Assembly (NCBI GenBank): GCA_963721365.1
Contig: CAVRJE010000023.1
Coordinates: 372,001-436,000 of the forward strand
DNA: 64,000 nucleotides
Direction: 5' to 3'
From: CAIQPS01 sp963721365
Lineage (GTDB): Bacteria > Actinomycetota > Thermoleophilia > RBG-16-64-13
The position numbers and the translations under genes are program-made. The stretch's first letter is position 1; each line of letters begins with the position of its first letter. Below are positions 40,362 through 49,753 of the stretch, piece by piece. The notes under the pieces were generated by a model. The model was not told the origin of the DNA, ran no database searches, and worked only from the letters and a program-made list of their open reading frames with translations.

Positions 40362-41937
40362 TCAGGCTTCTTCTTTTTCCGCCTCTTCATCGGCAGGAGC
40401 GGCCTCGGGGGCGTCCTCCGCTGAGGCAGCAGCCTCTTCGAACTCCTCAGCCGTTGGCTCCTCGATGACCGTTTCGGCTGCTTCCGCTTCGGCGACCGCC
40501 GGCTCCGCCACGACGGCTTCGGCCGCGGAAGCGGGTTCGACTGCCGGCGCGGCTTCGTCGATTTCGCCAGCTTCGTCCGCCGGAGCGGTTTCATCGGCTG
40601 GCTTGGAGTGGACTTCGTCGGCTTGGACGGCTTCATCCGCCGGAGCGGCTTCTGCCGCCGCTTCCTCCGTGGGCTGCTCCTCGGTGGCGGTCTCCACAGC
40701 GGCACCCACCTCGCCGTAGGCTTCCTCAGCCCCCTCGACCCTCTTCGCCCTCTTCGCCCTCTTCAGCTTCGTCCGCCATGGCGTCTTCATGGATGCGGTA
40801 TTCGGGCTCGAGGCGCTTGAGGCTCAACGACAGACGGCGCCGCTCGGGATCGATCTCTATGATCTTGACGTTGACTTCCTGGCCGGGACGCACGATCTCG
40901 GACGGATCCTCCACGTGATGCTGGGCCAGTTCGGAGATGTGGATGAGGCCTTCGACCCCCTCCTCGATCTCGACGAACGCGCCGAACGACACCAGCTTGG
41001 TCACCTTGCCATGCACGATCTCGTTGACCTGCCGGTTCTCGAACACCTGCTGCCAGGGGTCTTTCTGGGTCTGCTTGAGACCCAGGGAGATGCGCTGCCG
41101 GTCGCGGTCGATATCCAGCACCCGCACCTCGACCTTCTGGCCGATGACGAGCACTTCCGACGGATGGTTGACGTGGCTCCAGGAGAGCTCCGAGATGTGG
41201 ATGAGTCCGTCGATGCCGTCAAGGTCGACGAACGCGCCAAAGTCGACGATGTTGGAGATGGTCCCGATGACCAGGTCGCCGACGTTCATGCGGTCGAGGA
41301 TCTGCTCGCGGGCACCGCGGCGCTCTTCTTCGAGCACGGCACGCCGGCTGAGGACCACGTTGTTGCGGAAGCGATTGAGCTCGATGACCCGGCACTCGAG
41401 CGTCTGACCAAGGAATTCGTCCAGATCGGCCACCCGGCGGATATCGACGAGAGACGCGGGCAAGAAGCCCCGCACACCGAGATCCAGGATGAGGCCGCCC
41501 TTGACCACCTCGATGACCGAGCCGGTGACCGGGGTGCCTTCTTCGGCCGCCTTCTCGATACGCTGCCAGGCACGCTCGAAGCGGGCCCGCTTCCTGGAGA
41601 GGATGAGCCGTCCGTCGGCGTCCTCTTTGGTCAGCACGAGGGCGTCGACAACGTCGCCCACCGAGACTTCTTCAGCAGGATCGACGGACTTTCTTATCGA
41701 CAGCTCGTTGGCGGGGACGACCCCTTCGCTCTTGTAGCCGATATCAACGAGAACTTCGTCCTTGTCCACCCGGACCACGGTCCCGGTGACAATGTCCCCC
41801 TCTTCGAAAGTCAGGATCGTGGCGTCGTAGTTGGGAACCATCTTCCCGTCTACTTCGATCATCAGGTCCTGGCCGCCCTGTAGTGTTTCCACGCTGTCGT
41901 CGGTTTGCGCGTTGTCGTCGATGTGTTCGTCTGACAT
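40362..41937 (-). CDS. rpsA: 30S ribosomal protein S1 with acidic Ala/Glu-rich tail, frameshifted before the tail
   Basis: S1 helps mRNA bind the 30S subunit. Four S1 RNA-binding domains fill residues 45-385, for example GDIVTGTVVRVDKDEVLVDI, GTPVTGSVIEVVKGGLILDL and GDLVIGTISNIVDFGAFVDL. As written the frame ends at 40726 after a GAAGAGGGC repeat (EEGEEGEEG). Another frame continues the acidic sequence without break (AEEAYGEVGAAVETATEEQP to ADEEAEKEEA) to 40362, directly before the terminator. The 3n+1 span and the continuity of the Ala/Glu-rich composition argue for one extra base near 40740 and a tail of about 130 residues. The tail resembles acidic S1 extensions of other Actinomycetota. 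Confidence 0.92.
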
Positions 41938-42008
41938 GTAGTTTCCGCTTCCTTTTTATAAAGCAATGCACAACTAAACCATGCCCCCGCATGGCTCACG
42001 TGCCGGGT

Positions 42009-42036
42009 AGTATACGCAGGCGCGAGGGAAAAGCAA
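42009..42036 (-). promoter_or_regulatory. Candidate sigma-70 type promoter of rpsA
   Basis: On the minus strand TTGCTT (42036-42031) and TATACT (42014-42009) are separated by 16 bases. The -10 matches 5 of 6 consensus positions and the -35 matches 4 of 6. Transcription would start near 42002, giving a leader of about 65 bases before the rpsA ATG at 41937. Confidence 0.55.
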
Positions 42037-42060
42037 CCTGCACACCCGGCCGGCCGCTCG

Positions 42061-44712
42061 CTACTTGGCAGCCAGCCAATCGGGCCCGACCCCCGCGTCC
42101 ACCCGGAGCGGCGGCTCCATCGGGAAGGCGCCGACCATCTCCTCCACCATGGCGTCGCGCACCGCGTAGGCCTCGGCCTCCAGGGCCTCGAACACCAGTT
42201 CGTCGTGTACCTGCAGGACCAGACGAGAGCCCGGAAAGTCCTTCGACAGCCGGTCGTAGCAGCGGATCATCGCCACCTTGATCATGTCGGCGGCGCTGCC
42301 CTGGATGACCGAGTTCACGGCCAGCCTCTCACCCAGCGAGCGCTCCTGGAAGTTTCCCGAGGCAAGCTCCGGGATGGGCCGGCGGCGGCCGAAGACGGTC
42401 GTCGCGTAGCCTTGCCGCCTGGCGGTCTCGATGGTGACTTCGATGAAGGCCTTCACCCGCGGCAGGCGCTCGAAGTACCTCTGGATGTATGCCGCCGCCT
42501 CCTCCCTGGCGATCCCCAGGTTCTGGCTGAGACCGAAGGACGAGATCCCGTACATGATGCCGAAGTTGACCGCCTTGGCGTAGCGGCGGTGGACGGTATC
42601 CACCTGGTCGGCGGGCATGCCGAAGACCTCGGCCGCCGTGCGGCAGTGGATGTCCTCTCCACGGGCGAGCGCCTCGAGCAGCGCCGGCTCGCCGGAGAGA
42701 TGCGCCATGATGTGCAGTTCGATCTGCGAGTAGTCCGCGACGACGAGCAGGTTGCCCGCCTCCGCGCAGAAGCATTGCCGTACCTGGGCGCCCAAAGCGG
42801 TGCGGACGGGGATGTTCTGGAGGTTCGGGTCGCTCGACGACAGCCGCCCGGTCGCGGCGACCGTCTGATGGAAGGTGGTATGCAGCCTTCCCGTCACGGG
42901 ATCCACAGCCTGCGGCAGGGCGAGCAGATACGTGGACATGAGCTTGGAGAGCTCCCGGTGGTTGAGGAGATGCCCGACGATCGGATGGTGCTCGCGCAGG
43001 CTCTCCAGGGTCTTCGCGTCGGTGGAGTAGCCGGTCTTCGTCTTGCGCTGCCGGGCCAGTCCCAGGCGCTCGAACAGCACCCGTCCCAGTTGCTGGGGCG
43101 AGCCCAGGTTGAACGTCTCGCCGGCCAGCTCGTAGATGCAGGCCTCCAGACCCTCCATCTGGTCTTCGATCTTGCCGGTGATCTCCCCCAGACGGTAACA
43201 ATCGAGGAAGATGCCGGCCTTCTCCATCTCGATGAGCACCCGGGTGAGCGGAAGCTCGATGTCCTGGAAGAGCCCCCACATACCCTGATCCCGAAGGGCC
43301 TGCTCCTGCCGGACCGCGAGCGGGAGAGCCAGGGCGGCCGCGGCGGCCGCGGCCGGCGCCGGCGGGGGCCGCACTCCGGGAGCGCGATGCCGCCCTCCCG
43401 CGCCAGGTCGTCCAACCGGTAGTCCCTTCTGCCCGGGGCCAGCAGATAGGCGCCTATGTAGGTGTCGTGCGCGGCCCGGCCCACGAGGGGGTACAGCGCG
43501 GGCGACGCCTTGAAGTCGTGACAGACCGCCCCGCTGCTCTCGAGAAGCAGCCGCCAGCAACGGAGACTCCTTGCCGCCCTCGCCCACTCTGGCCAGGGTG
43601 AACTCCCGGTAGTCTCCTCCGCCCGCTGCCCCGCTCGCTGCCTCGCCCGCCACCGGGTCTTGAGCCAGCCAGACCGCTTCTCCTTCGGCGGCCACTCCCA
43701 CCGCCCGCGACCAGTCGAAGAGGCGTCGGGCAGCCTCCTCCGTCGCCGGCCAGGCCAGGACGGGGGGAAGCGGGGACCCGGCTCGCTCGCCGGGCAACGC
43801 GGCCGGTACCGGCTGGAGTGCCGCCACCCGCTCGAGTAGGGTGTGGAACTGCAGGCGCTCGAAAAGCTCCTCGAGCTTCTCCCTTTGAAGCTGATGCGGC
43901 AGCAGTTCGGCCGTATGGATATCGATGGGGGCGTCATGGTCCAGGCACGCCAGCCGCCGGGACAGGAGAGCGACCTCCCGATTCTCCCTGAGCAGTTCCT
44001 GCCGCTTGGGCCCCGCGACCTGGTCGATATGCGAGAGAACGCCGTCGAGGTCACCGAACTGCTGCAGCAACTGGGCGGCCGTCTTCTCGCCTATCCCGGG
44101 GATGCCGGGGATATTGTCGGAGGTGTCGCCCTTGAGGCCTATCAGATCGGGGATAAGCCGGGGAGGCACCCCGAACCTCTCCTCCACCGCGGCCGGGTCG
44201 TAGATCTTGACGTCGGTGACCCCCCGGGTGTTGGCCATGATGCTCACATGCCGGCCGGCAAGCTGCAGCGCGTCGCGGTCGCCGGTGACGATGAAGGTCT
44301 GCCTCCCCTCGGCCTCCGCCTGCCGGGCCAGTGTCGCGAGGATGTCGTCGGCCTCGAAGCCGGGCACCGCCAGGTTGACGAATCCGAAGGCTTCCGAGAG
44401 CTGGGGCAGGAACGGCCACTGCTGCGAGAGCAGATCCGGCATGGGCTTGCGCTGGGCCTTGTAGTCCTCGAACTCGCCATGCCTGAACGTCTTCTCCGGC
44501 GAATCCCAGGCGACGATCACCGCCCCCGGGTGGTAGTCCGCGAGGATCTTGATGACCATCGCGCAGAACCCGTAGAGGGCGTTGGTGGGAAGGCCCTCGG
44601 AGGTGGAGATCTCCTGCGGCAGGGCGAAGAAGGCCCGATAGGCGATGTTGTTCCCGTCGAGCAGGAAGAGCGGGCCCCGCTCGGCCGGGGCCACGGGGCA
44701 GCCCGGCTGCAT
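42061..44712 (-). CDS. polA: DNA polymerase I, with a scrambled internal segment
   Basis: PolA fills gaps in replication and repair. The ATG at 44712 follows AGAGGAGAG. The 5-prime exonuclease domain (LFLLDGNNIAYRAFFALPQE, LIGLKGDTSDNIPGIPGIGE) and the polymerase domain (VVADYSQIELHIMAHLSG, RRYAKAVNFGIMYGISSFGL, QVHDELVFEA) are in the same frame. Between about 43560 and 43385 the true sequence is in another frame (CHDFKASPALYPLVGRAAHD, YIGAYLLAPGRRDYRLDDLA), so two compensating indels leave about 60 wrong residues in the middle domain. As written the gene is also open into the regulator upstream; that fusion is an artefact of another frameshift. Inferred length is 883 residues. Confidence 0.94.
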   Translation of the reverse strand: MQPGCPVAPAERGPLFLLDGNNIAYRAFFALPQEISTSEGLPTNALYGFCAMVIKILADYHPGAVIVAWDSPEKTFRHGEFEDYKAQRKPMPDLLSQQWPFLPQLSEAFGFVNLAVPGFEADDILATLARQAEAEGRQTFIVTGDRDALQLAGRHVSIMANTRGVTDVKIYDPAAVEERFGVPPRLIPDLIGLKGDTSDNIPGIPGIGEKTAAQLLQQFGDLDGVLSHIDQVAGPKRQELLRENREVALLSRRLACLDHDAPIDIHTAELLPHQLQREKLEELFERLQFHTLLERVAALQPVPAALPGERAGSPLPPVLAWPATEEAARRLFDWSRAVGVAAEGEAVWLAQDPVAGEAASGAAGGGDYREFTLARVGEGGKESPLLAAASREQRGGLSRLQGVARAVPPRGPGRARHLHRRLSAGPGQKGLPVGRPGAGGRHRAPGVRPPPAPAAAAAAALALPLAVRQEQALRDQGMWGLFQDIELPLTRVLIEMEKAGIFLDCYRLGEITGKIEDQMEGLEACIYELAGETFNLGSPQQLGRVLFERLGLARQRKTKTGYSTDAKTLESLREHHPIVGHLLNHRELSKLMSTYLLALPQAVDPVTGRLHTTFHQTVAATGRLSSSDPNLQNIPVRTALGAQVRQCFCAEAGNLLVVADYSQIELHIMAHLSGEPALLEALARGEDIHCRTAAEVFGMPADQVDTVHRRYAKAVNFGIMYGISSFGLSQNLGIAREEAAAYIQRYFERLPRVKAFIEVTIETARRQGYATTVFGRRRPIPELASGNFQERSLGERLAVNSVIQGSAADMIKVAMIRCYDRLSKDFPGSRLVLQVHDELVFEALEAEAYAVRDAMVEEMVGAFPMEPPLRVDAGVGPDWLAAK

Positions 44713-44741
44713 CTCTCCTCTTTCCTCTCCCGCGGGCGGGT

Positions 44742-45876
44742 TCACTGCAACCGTATCTCTTCCCCGGTCTGAGAGACTTCGTAACCGCCAAGCCCGGTGA
44801 GCGCCTGCTTGAAGGGGGGCGAGCCGACCACGTGCCCGCAACGCTTCGAGCGCCTCCTCGTCCCACCGCTCTCCAGGCACCACCAGGTCGTAGCGCTCCT
44901 CCCCCAGCCGGACGAACTCCAGGCCATAGGCGCTCGCCGCGGCCTGAATGCCCAGCCCCGCCGTCGCTCGCCCCTCGGCGACAGCTCGGGCGACCCCCAT
45001 GTGGGTGGTCTCCTCCCGCTCGTATCCGGTGATCCGGGACGGATCCACGCCCGCCCGCTTGAGCTGCACGTCGAGCCATACCCTGGTCCCCGAGCCCGGC
45101 TGGCGGTTGACGAACGAGATTTCCGGCCGAGACAGGTCGGCCACCTCCCCCAGCCCCTGAGGGTTGCCGGGAGGGACGATGAAGCCTTGCAGGCGCTTGA
45201 CCAGGTTGAGCAGGACCACCGGACGGTTGGGTAGAACTTTCTGCACGAACGGGATGTTGTACAGGCCTGTGGCTTCGTCCCAAAGGTGGGCCCCGGCGAT
45301 GTCGGCCTCGTCCCGCGCCACGGCCATCAGCCCGCCCAGGCTTCCGATGAAATCGGTCGTCATGGTTACGGGGGGAACGCGTTCGGCCAGCAGCCGCGCG
45401 AGCAGCTCCACCGAGAGATCGTGGCTGCCGACGAAGCGGATGACCGCTTGGCCCGGACTGTCCGCGCGCTCGCTCTCGGGCGCCGTCCGGGTGCTCCGCA
45501 CCTGCTCCCAGCGCGCGATCGCGGCGGCGAGAGCGGCTTCTGCATGGCCCGGACTATGCCCCAGTCCGATAGCTTCAAGCAGATAGCTCTCGGCCCGGTT
45601 GACCAGATCGGCCCATTGCCATTCGGGGGGTGCGAGCAGCCCGGCAAAGCCGGTCCGCCGGGAGACCCGGGTGCCACCGCCACGGTGCGCGGACACAAGG
45701 CCTTCCCGCCCGAGCAGGGAATAGGCCCGGCTTACGGTGTTGGGCGTGCAGTTCCACCGCTCGGCCATCTCTCGAACGGAGGGAAGCCGGTCTCCCGGGG
45801 CCAACTCGCCGGCGACGATGAGCCGGCGCATCGTCTCGGCGATCTCCAGATAGACGAAGTTCTCGCGCTCGGCCAT
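44742..45876 (-). CDS. GntR-type regulator with a periplasmic-binding-protein-like (molybdate-type) domain, frameshifted
   Basis: The N-terminal 80 residues form a GntR winged helix (ENFVYLEIAETMRRLIVAGE, APGDRLPSVREMAERWNCTP). The rest is a PBP-like domain of the kind found in COG1910 regulators, proposed to sense molybdate or related ligands: VVLLNLVKRLQGFIVPPGNP, EISFVNRQPGSGTRVWLDVQ, TTHMGVARAVAEGRATAGLG. The end (GSPPFKQALTGLGGYEVSQT) is in another frame after about 44835, and the span is 3n+1. The frameshift removes the stop and makes a false fusion with polA. It lies between tatA and polA. Regulation of molybdenum use would suit the molybdoenzymes at 58-64 kb, but this is inference. 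Confidence 0.85.
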
Positions 45877-45902
45877 AAGAACCTCGCCGGATAGGGGGCG
45901 GA

Positions 45903-46283
45903 CTATTCGGTCCCGGGTGTTTCCGGGACTGTCTGAGCGCACTGCGCGGCGACCGCGCACTGCAGGCAGGACTCGTTGCCGTCTTCCCACGTGCCCCAGC
46001 ACTTCGGCGTCTCACCGACCGGCGGGGCGGCGACCGCTTCGGCGGCGGCCGAGGGCTCGGCCGCTTGGCTCTTGGTCACGGGAGCGTCATCCGGACTGGT
46101 AGCCTCTTGGGCTACGGCGATCGTCTGATCCTGGTCGTCGTGGTCGTCCTTCATGCCTTTCCTGAACCCCCGGATGGACTTGCCCAGCGACGATCCCAGT
46201 TCGGGCAGCTTCCGGGGACCGAAAATGAGCAGGATCAGCACCACGACGATGGCTATTTCCCAAGGTCCTATCCAACTGGGCAT
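45903..46283 (-). CDS. tatA: Sec-independent translocase subunit TatA with a cysteine-rich tail
   Basis: TatA forms the pore of the twin-arginine translocase. The first 45 residues are standard: a transmembrane helix (IGPWEIAIVVVLILLIFGPR) and an amphipathic helix with LPELGSSLGKSIRGFRKGMK. An unusual C-terminal part follows: an acidic and Ala-rich linker, then residues at about 95-118 holding KCWGTWEDGNESCLQCAVAA and QC, a C-x10-C-x2-C-x5-C pattern that could bind a metal. It is the first gene of a minus-strand run ending in polA and is divergent from the acetoin dehydrogenase operon. The ABC receptor at 54-56 kb carries a Tat signal. Confidence 0.9.
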   Translation of the reverse strand: MPSWIGPWEIAIVVVLILLIFGPRKLPELGSSLGKSIRGFRKGMKDDHDDQDQTIAVAQEATSPDDAPVTKSQAAEPSAAAEAVAAPPVGETPKCWGTWEDGNESCLQCAVAAQCAQTVPETPGTE

Positions 46284-46381
46284 CCGTCAACTCCTTCTTG
46301 TCGTCTCCGTGCGGCGCAACACTTCTCGCACGGGAACCCAGCCAGGCTTTTCCTTTATTTAAGCACACTCCGGGTCACTGG

Positions 46382-46410
46382 TTGACACCCCCCGGGGGAC
46401 TCACTATCAT
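46382..46410 (+). promoter_or_regulatory. Strong sigma-70 type promoter of the acetoin/2-oxo acid dehydrogenase operon
   Basis: TTGACA at 46382-46387 (perfect -35) and TATCAT at 46405-46410 (5 of 6) have an ideal 17 base spacing, with transcription starting near 46417, 28 bases before the ATG at 46445. The spacer contains CCCCCGGGGG, a 10 base palindrome that may be an operator. Confidence 0.8.
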
Positions 46411-46444
46411 TGCCGCCCGTCTGAATTGCACCCCAGGAGACCGC

Positions 46445-47494
46445 ATGGCCGGATCGCTGAGAAGACCACCGCGCGAAGCGCTTTCCCGCACCGTCGCCCG
46501 GCTCGAGCACTCCAGCCTCGAGGCACTCACCGGACTGCCCAGAGAGCGCCTCGCGGGGATGTTCCAGAGGATGAGCCTCGTCCGGGAGTTCGAAGAACAG
46601 TCTGCCGCGCTCTACCGTTCGGGCCGCATCAGGGGGGTCACCCACACGTATCAGGGCCAGGAAGCGGTCGCCGTCGGCGCGGTCTGGTCCCTCCGGCCCG
46701 ACGACTACATCTCCTCCACTCATCGTGGCCACGCCCACGTTCTGGCCAAGGACGCCGACGAGAAGGTCTGCATGGCCGAACTCATGGGCAAGGTGACCGG
46801 CTACTGCCGCGGCCGCGGCGGCTCCATGCATATAGCCGACATGAGCCGGGGCATCCTCGGCGCGAATGGCATAGTGGGCGGCGGGGTCGGCATAGCGGCG
46901 GGGTCGGCGCTTGCCTCGCAGATGCTCGGCAACGGCAGGGTCACCATCTGCTTCTTTGGGGATGGGGCTCTGAACGAGGGGATCCTCCACGAGGTGTCCA
47001 ACCTGGCCGCGATATGGAGACTCCCCTGTGTGTTCCTGTGCGAGAACAACCTGTACGGGATGAGCGGGCCGGTGGACCAGATGCTGGCCCTTGGAGAAGG
47101 CGGCTTCCTCGGGCGTCCCGCCGCTTACGGCATCCCCGGCGTCGAGTGCGACGGCATGGACGTGGTCGACGTCTTCCTCGGCGTGAAGGAAGGCGTGGAA
47201 CGGGCGCGGCGCGGCGAGGGACCTACCTACGTCGTCGCTCACACCTACCGGTTCCTCGGCCATCACGTCGGTGACCCTCTCACCTACCGGGATAAGGACG
47301 AGCCGCTCCTCTGGCGGCAACTCGACCCCATCCCCAACTACGGGCGCCTGCTGGTGGAACAGGGGATCGCGTCGGAGGAAGATCTCGAGACGTGGACCCA
47401 CGACGCGGCGGCCGCCGTCGCGGCAGCGGTCGAGTACGCCGAAGCGAGTCCGGAGCCCGAGGCGGCCACTGTCATGGAGGGTCTGTTCTCATGA
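46445..47494 (+). CDS. acoA: Thiamine diphosphate-dependent E1 alpha subunit, acetoin dehydrogenase-like
   Basis: This 349 residue protein resembles the alpha subunit of acetoin or pyruvate dehydrogenase E1. AGGAG precedes the ATG at 46445. Motifs are GRGGSMHIADMSRGILGANG, the cofactor motif FFGDGALNEGILHEVSNLAA with CENNLYGMSG, and RFLGHHVGDPLTYRDKDEP. The GRGGSMH and GHHVGDP patterns favour the AcoA group over branched-chain dehydrogenases. Its stop overlaps the E1 beta start as ATGA. It is the first gene of a three-gene operon on the plus strand with a strong promoter. No E3 gene is present. Confidence 0.88.
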   Translation: MAGSLRRPPREALSRTVARLEHSSLEALTGLPRERLAGMFQRMSLVREFEEQSAALYRSGRIRGVTHTYQGQEAVAVGAVWSLRPDDYISSTHRGHAHVLAKDADEKVCMAELMGKVTGYCRGRGGSMHIADMSRGILGANGIVGGGVGIAAGSALASQMLGNGRVTICFFGDGALNEGILHEVSNLAAIWRLPCVFLCENNLYGMSGPVDQMLALGEGGFLGRPAAYGIPGVECDGMDVVDVFLGVKEGVERARRGEGPTYVVAHTYRFLGHHVGDPLTYRDKDEPLLWRQLDPIPNYGRLLVEQGIASEEDLETWTHDAAAAVAAAVEYAEASPEPEAATVMEGLFS

Positions 47495-48511
47495 GCGGGC
47501 CCCGTTCCCTTACTTACGCCCAGGCGCTGAACGAGGCGTTGCGCGAGGAGATGCGGCGAGACCCGGCCGTCATGCTCATGGGCGAAGACATAGCGGTCTG
47601 GGGCGGCGGCGGAGTCTTCGGCGTGACCCGTGGGCTTCTCGAGGAGTTCGGGCCCGACCGGGTCCGCGACACGCCTATCTCTGAGGCCGGTTTCACCGGA
47701 GTCGGGCTTGGAGCGGCCCTCGCCGGCCTGCGTCCCGTCGTGGAGTACATGTACGTCGACTTCTCCATGCTGGCGATGGACCAGATCTGCAACCAAGCGG
47801 CGAAGATCCGCTGGATGCTGGGGGGCGGAGTGGACGTGCCCGCTCGTCATCCGCGCCCAGCAGGGCGCAGGGCGGGGCAATGGGCCCCAGCACTCCCAGA
47901 GCCTCGAGGCGTGGTTCACCCACACTCCGGGCCTGACTGTCGCCCTCCCCAGCACGCCCTACGATGCCAAGGGGCTGCTCAAGACCGCCATCCGCAGCAA
48001 CGACCCGGTGGTCTTCCTGGAGCACAAGTTGCTCTACGGAGTGAGCGGACCGGTGCCCGAGAGCGACTACACGGTGCCCTTCGGGCAGGCCGCGGTCCTC
48101 CGGGAAGGCAGAGACGTCACCTGTGTGGGTGTTTCGATAATGAACCAGAAGGCGCTGGAGGCTGCCGAGATCCTGGCGGCCGGCGGGATAGAGATGGAGG
48201 TCATCGACCCCCGCACCCTCGTCCCCTACGACCGCCAGACGGTAGCCAGGTCGATCGCGAAGACCGGGAGGCTCCTGGTGACCCACCAGGCGTCGGAGCG
48301 GGCCGGAGTCGGGGCGGAGATAATCGCCTGTGCGCTAGAAGACGCGTTCGACTACTTCGATGCGCCCCCGGTAAGGGTCTGCGGCAAGAACGTGCCCATC
48401 CCGTACAACCTGGGGCTCGAAGCCGCCGTCATCCCCCAGACCGAGGACATCGTGGACGCGGCCCGCCGTCTGGTGAGGGGGCTGCCCCCGTCCGGGGGTG
48501 GCAAGCAGTGA
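47491..48511 (+). CDS. acoB: E1 beta subunit, acetoin dehydrogenase-like, frameshifted
   Basis: This is the partner of the preceding subunit. The ATG at 47491 gives MSGPRSLTYAQALNEALREE, then MGEDIAVWGGGGVFGVTRGL and DTPISEAGFTGVGLGAALAG. Near 47839-47841 the frame changes: DNA reads GTGCCCGCTCGTC where GTGCCGCTCGTC would give VPLVIRAQQGAGRGNGPQHS. One extra C explains this and the 3n+1 span. The rest (HSQSLEAWFTHTPGLTVALP, EVIDPRTLVPYDRQTV, VTHQASERAGVGAEIIACAL) is in the second frame to 48511. The unshifted frame happens to stay open into the E2 gene, so a false fusion would be predicted. Intact length is about 339 residues. Confidence 0.9.
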
Positions 48512-49713
48512 TCATCGAAGTGGCGATGCCCGTCCTGGGGCTGACGATGGAACAGGGCACGATCGTGGCCTGGCTCAAAGAGGTCGGCGACGAGGTAGCG
48601 GCGGGCGAGCCGCTCTTCATGGTCGAGACCGACAAGGCCACTTCCGACGCTCCCTCCCCCGCCGGCGGCATACTGGCCCGCATCCTCTGCGAAGAGGGCG
48701 AGACCGTCGCGGTCGGGCGGGTGATCGCCTATCTCGCCGAGACGGCGGACGATCTGGGACGCGTTCCCGCGGGCCCGGCCGGCGCGGCTGGGCTTCGACC
48801 GGAGGGCGCGCAGCCGCGGACCGGCGCCGCGGCGCCTGCGGCGCCGGCGGGGGCTCCCGCGCCCATAGGCGGAGAATCCGCCCCTGCGCCGGACCGGGTC
48901 CTCGCCTCTCCCCGGGCTCGCGCGCGCGCCCGCAGCCTCGGTATCGACCTGGCGGCGGCGCCTTCGGGCGCCGCCCGCCTCACAGAGAAGGATGTGCTGG
49001 CCATGTCCGAAAAGCCTTCGCCGCCGCAAGTTCAACCGCTGAGTAGAACTCGCCGGATCATCGCAGAGCGGATGACCTTGTCCGCGACGACGATTCCGCA
49101 GGTCACGTACACCCTGCGCTGCGACGTCACCGACGCTCTGGCACTCCGCCGCGGACTCAAGACGAACTCGGGCGGCGAGCGGGCGGCGGTGTCGCTCGAT
49201 GCGCTGCTGGTCCGGGCGGCGGCGCTCGCCCTGGCCGGCTTTCCCCAGGTCAACTCACAGTGGGCGGAAGGCGAGGGTATCCGCCTTCTCCCCCAGGTGA
49301 ACATTGCGGTCGCCGTAGATCTCGAAGAGCGGGGCCTGGTGATCCCGGTCGTGCACGACGCCGACCGCCTGGATATCCGAGCCACGGCTGCGGAACTCGA
49401 TCGGCTCGTCGCAGGAGCGCGGGCAGGCAAGCTGGGGCCTGACGACTACGCCGGTGGCACCTTCACCATCACCAGCTTGGCCCCCCTAGGCGTGGAGAGC
49501 TTCAACCCGATCATCGTCCCGCCGCAGGCGGCCATCCTCGGCGTCGGCGCGATCATCCCCACTCCGGTGTTCCAGCGCGATCAGGTGGTCAAGCGGCGCA
49601 TGCTCGCGCTCTCGCTCACGACGGATCACCGCATACTGGACGGAGCCCCCTCGGCCCGGTTCTTGAGCAAGATACGCGATCTCCTGGAGCAGCCCGCGAG
49701 ACTCGCCGAATAG
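48508..49713 (+). CDS. Dihydrolipoyl acetyltransferase (E2) of the acetoin/2-oxo acid dehydrogenase complex
   Basis: E2 carries the acyl group from E1 to CoA. The GTG start at 48508 overlaps the E1 beta stop as GTGA and gives IIEVAMPVLGLTMEQGTIVA. The 401 residue protein has one lipoyl domain with the modified lysine in VETDKATSDAPSPAGG. An Ala/Pro linker, a short subunit-binding domain (ASPRARARARSLGIDLAAAP) and a catalytic domain follow, ending with TTDHRILDGAPSARFLSKI, which contains the HRxxDG active-site pattern. The frame is intact. A dihydrolipoyl dehydrogenase must come from elsewhere. Confidence 0.92.
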   Translation: MIIEVAMPVLGLTMEQGTIVAWLKEVGDEVAAGEPLFMVETDKATSDAPSPAGGILARILCEEGETVAVGRVIAYLAETADDLGRVPAGPAGAAGLRPEGAQPRTGAAAPAAPAGAPAPIGGESAPAPDRVLASPRARARARSLGIDLAAAPSGAARLTEKDVLAMSEKPSPPQVQPLSRTRRIIAERMTLSATTIPQVTYTLRCDVTDALALRRGLKTNSGGERAAVSLDALLVRAAALALAGFPQVNSQWAEGEGIRLLPQVNIAVAVDLEERGLVIPVVHDADRLDIRATAAELDRLVAGARAGKLGPDDYAGGTFTITSLAPLGVESFNPIIVPPQAAILGVGAIIPTPVFQRDQVVKRRMLALSLTTDHRILDGAPSARFLSKIRDLLEQPARLAE

Positions 49714-49753
49714 CGGAGGAGAGCAGTGCACTCGGCTATGGCCGCTATCGCCG

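Noticed and set aside
47392..49713. Apparent E1 beta-E2 fusion protein
   Set aside because: The continuous frame results from the extra C at 47839-47841 in acoB. Correcting it gives two normal genes with a GTGA overlap.
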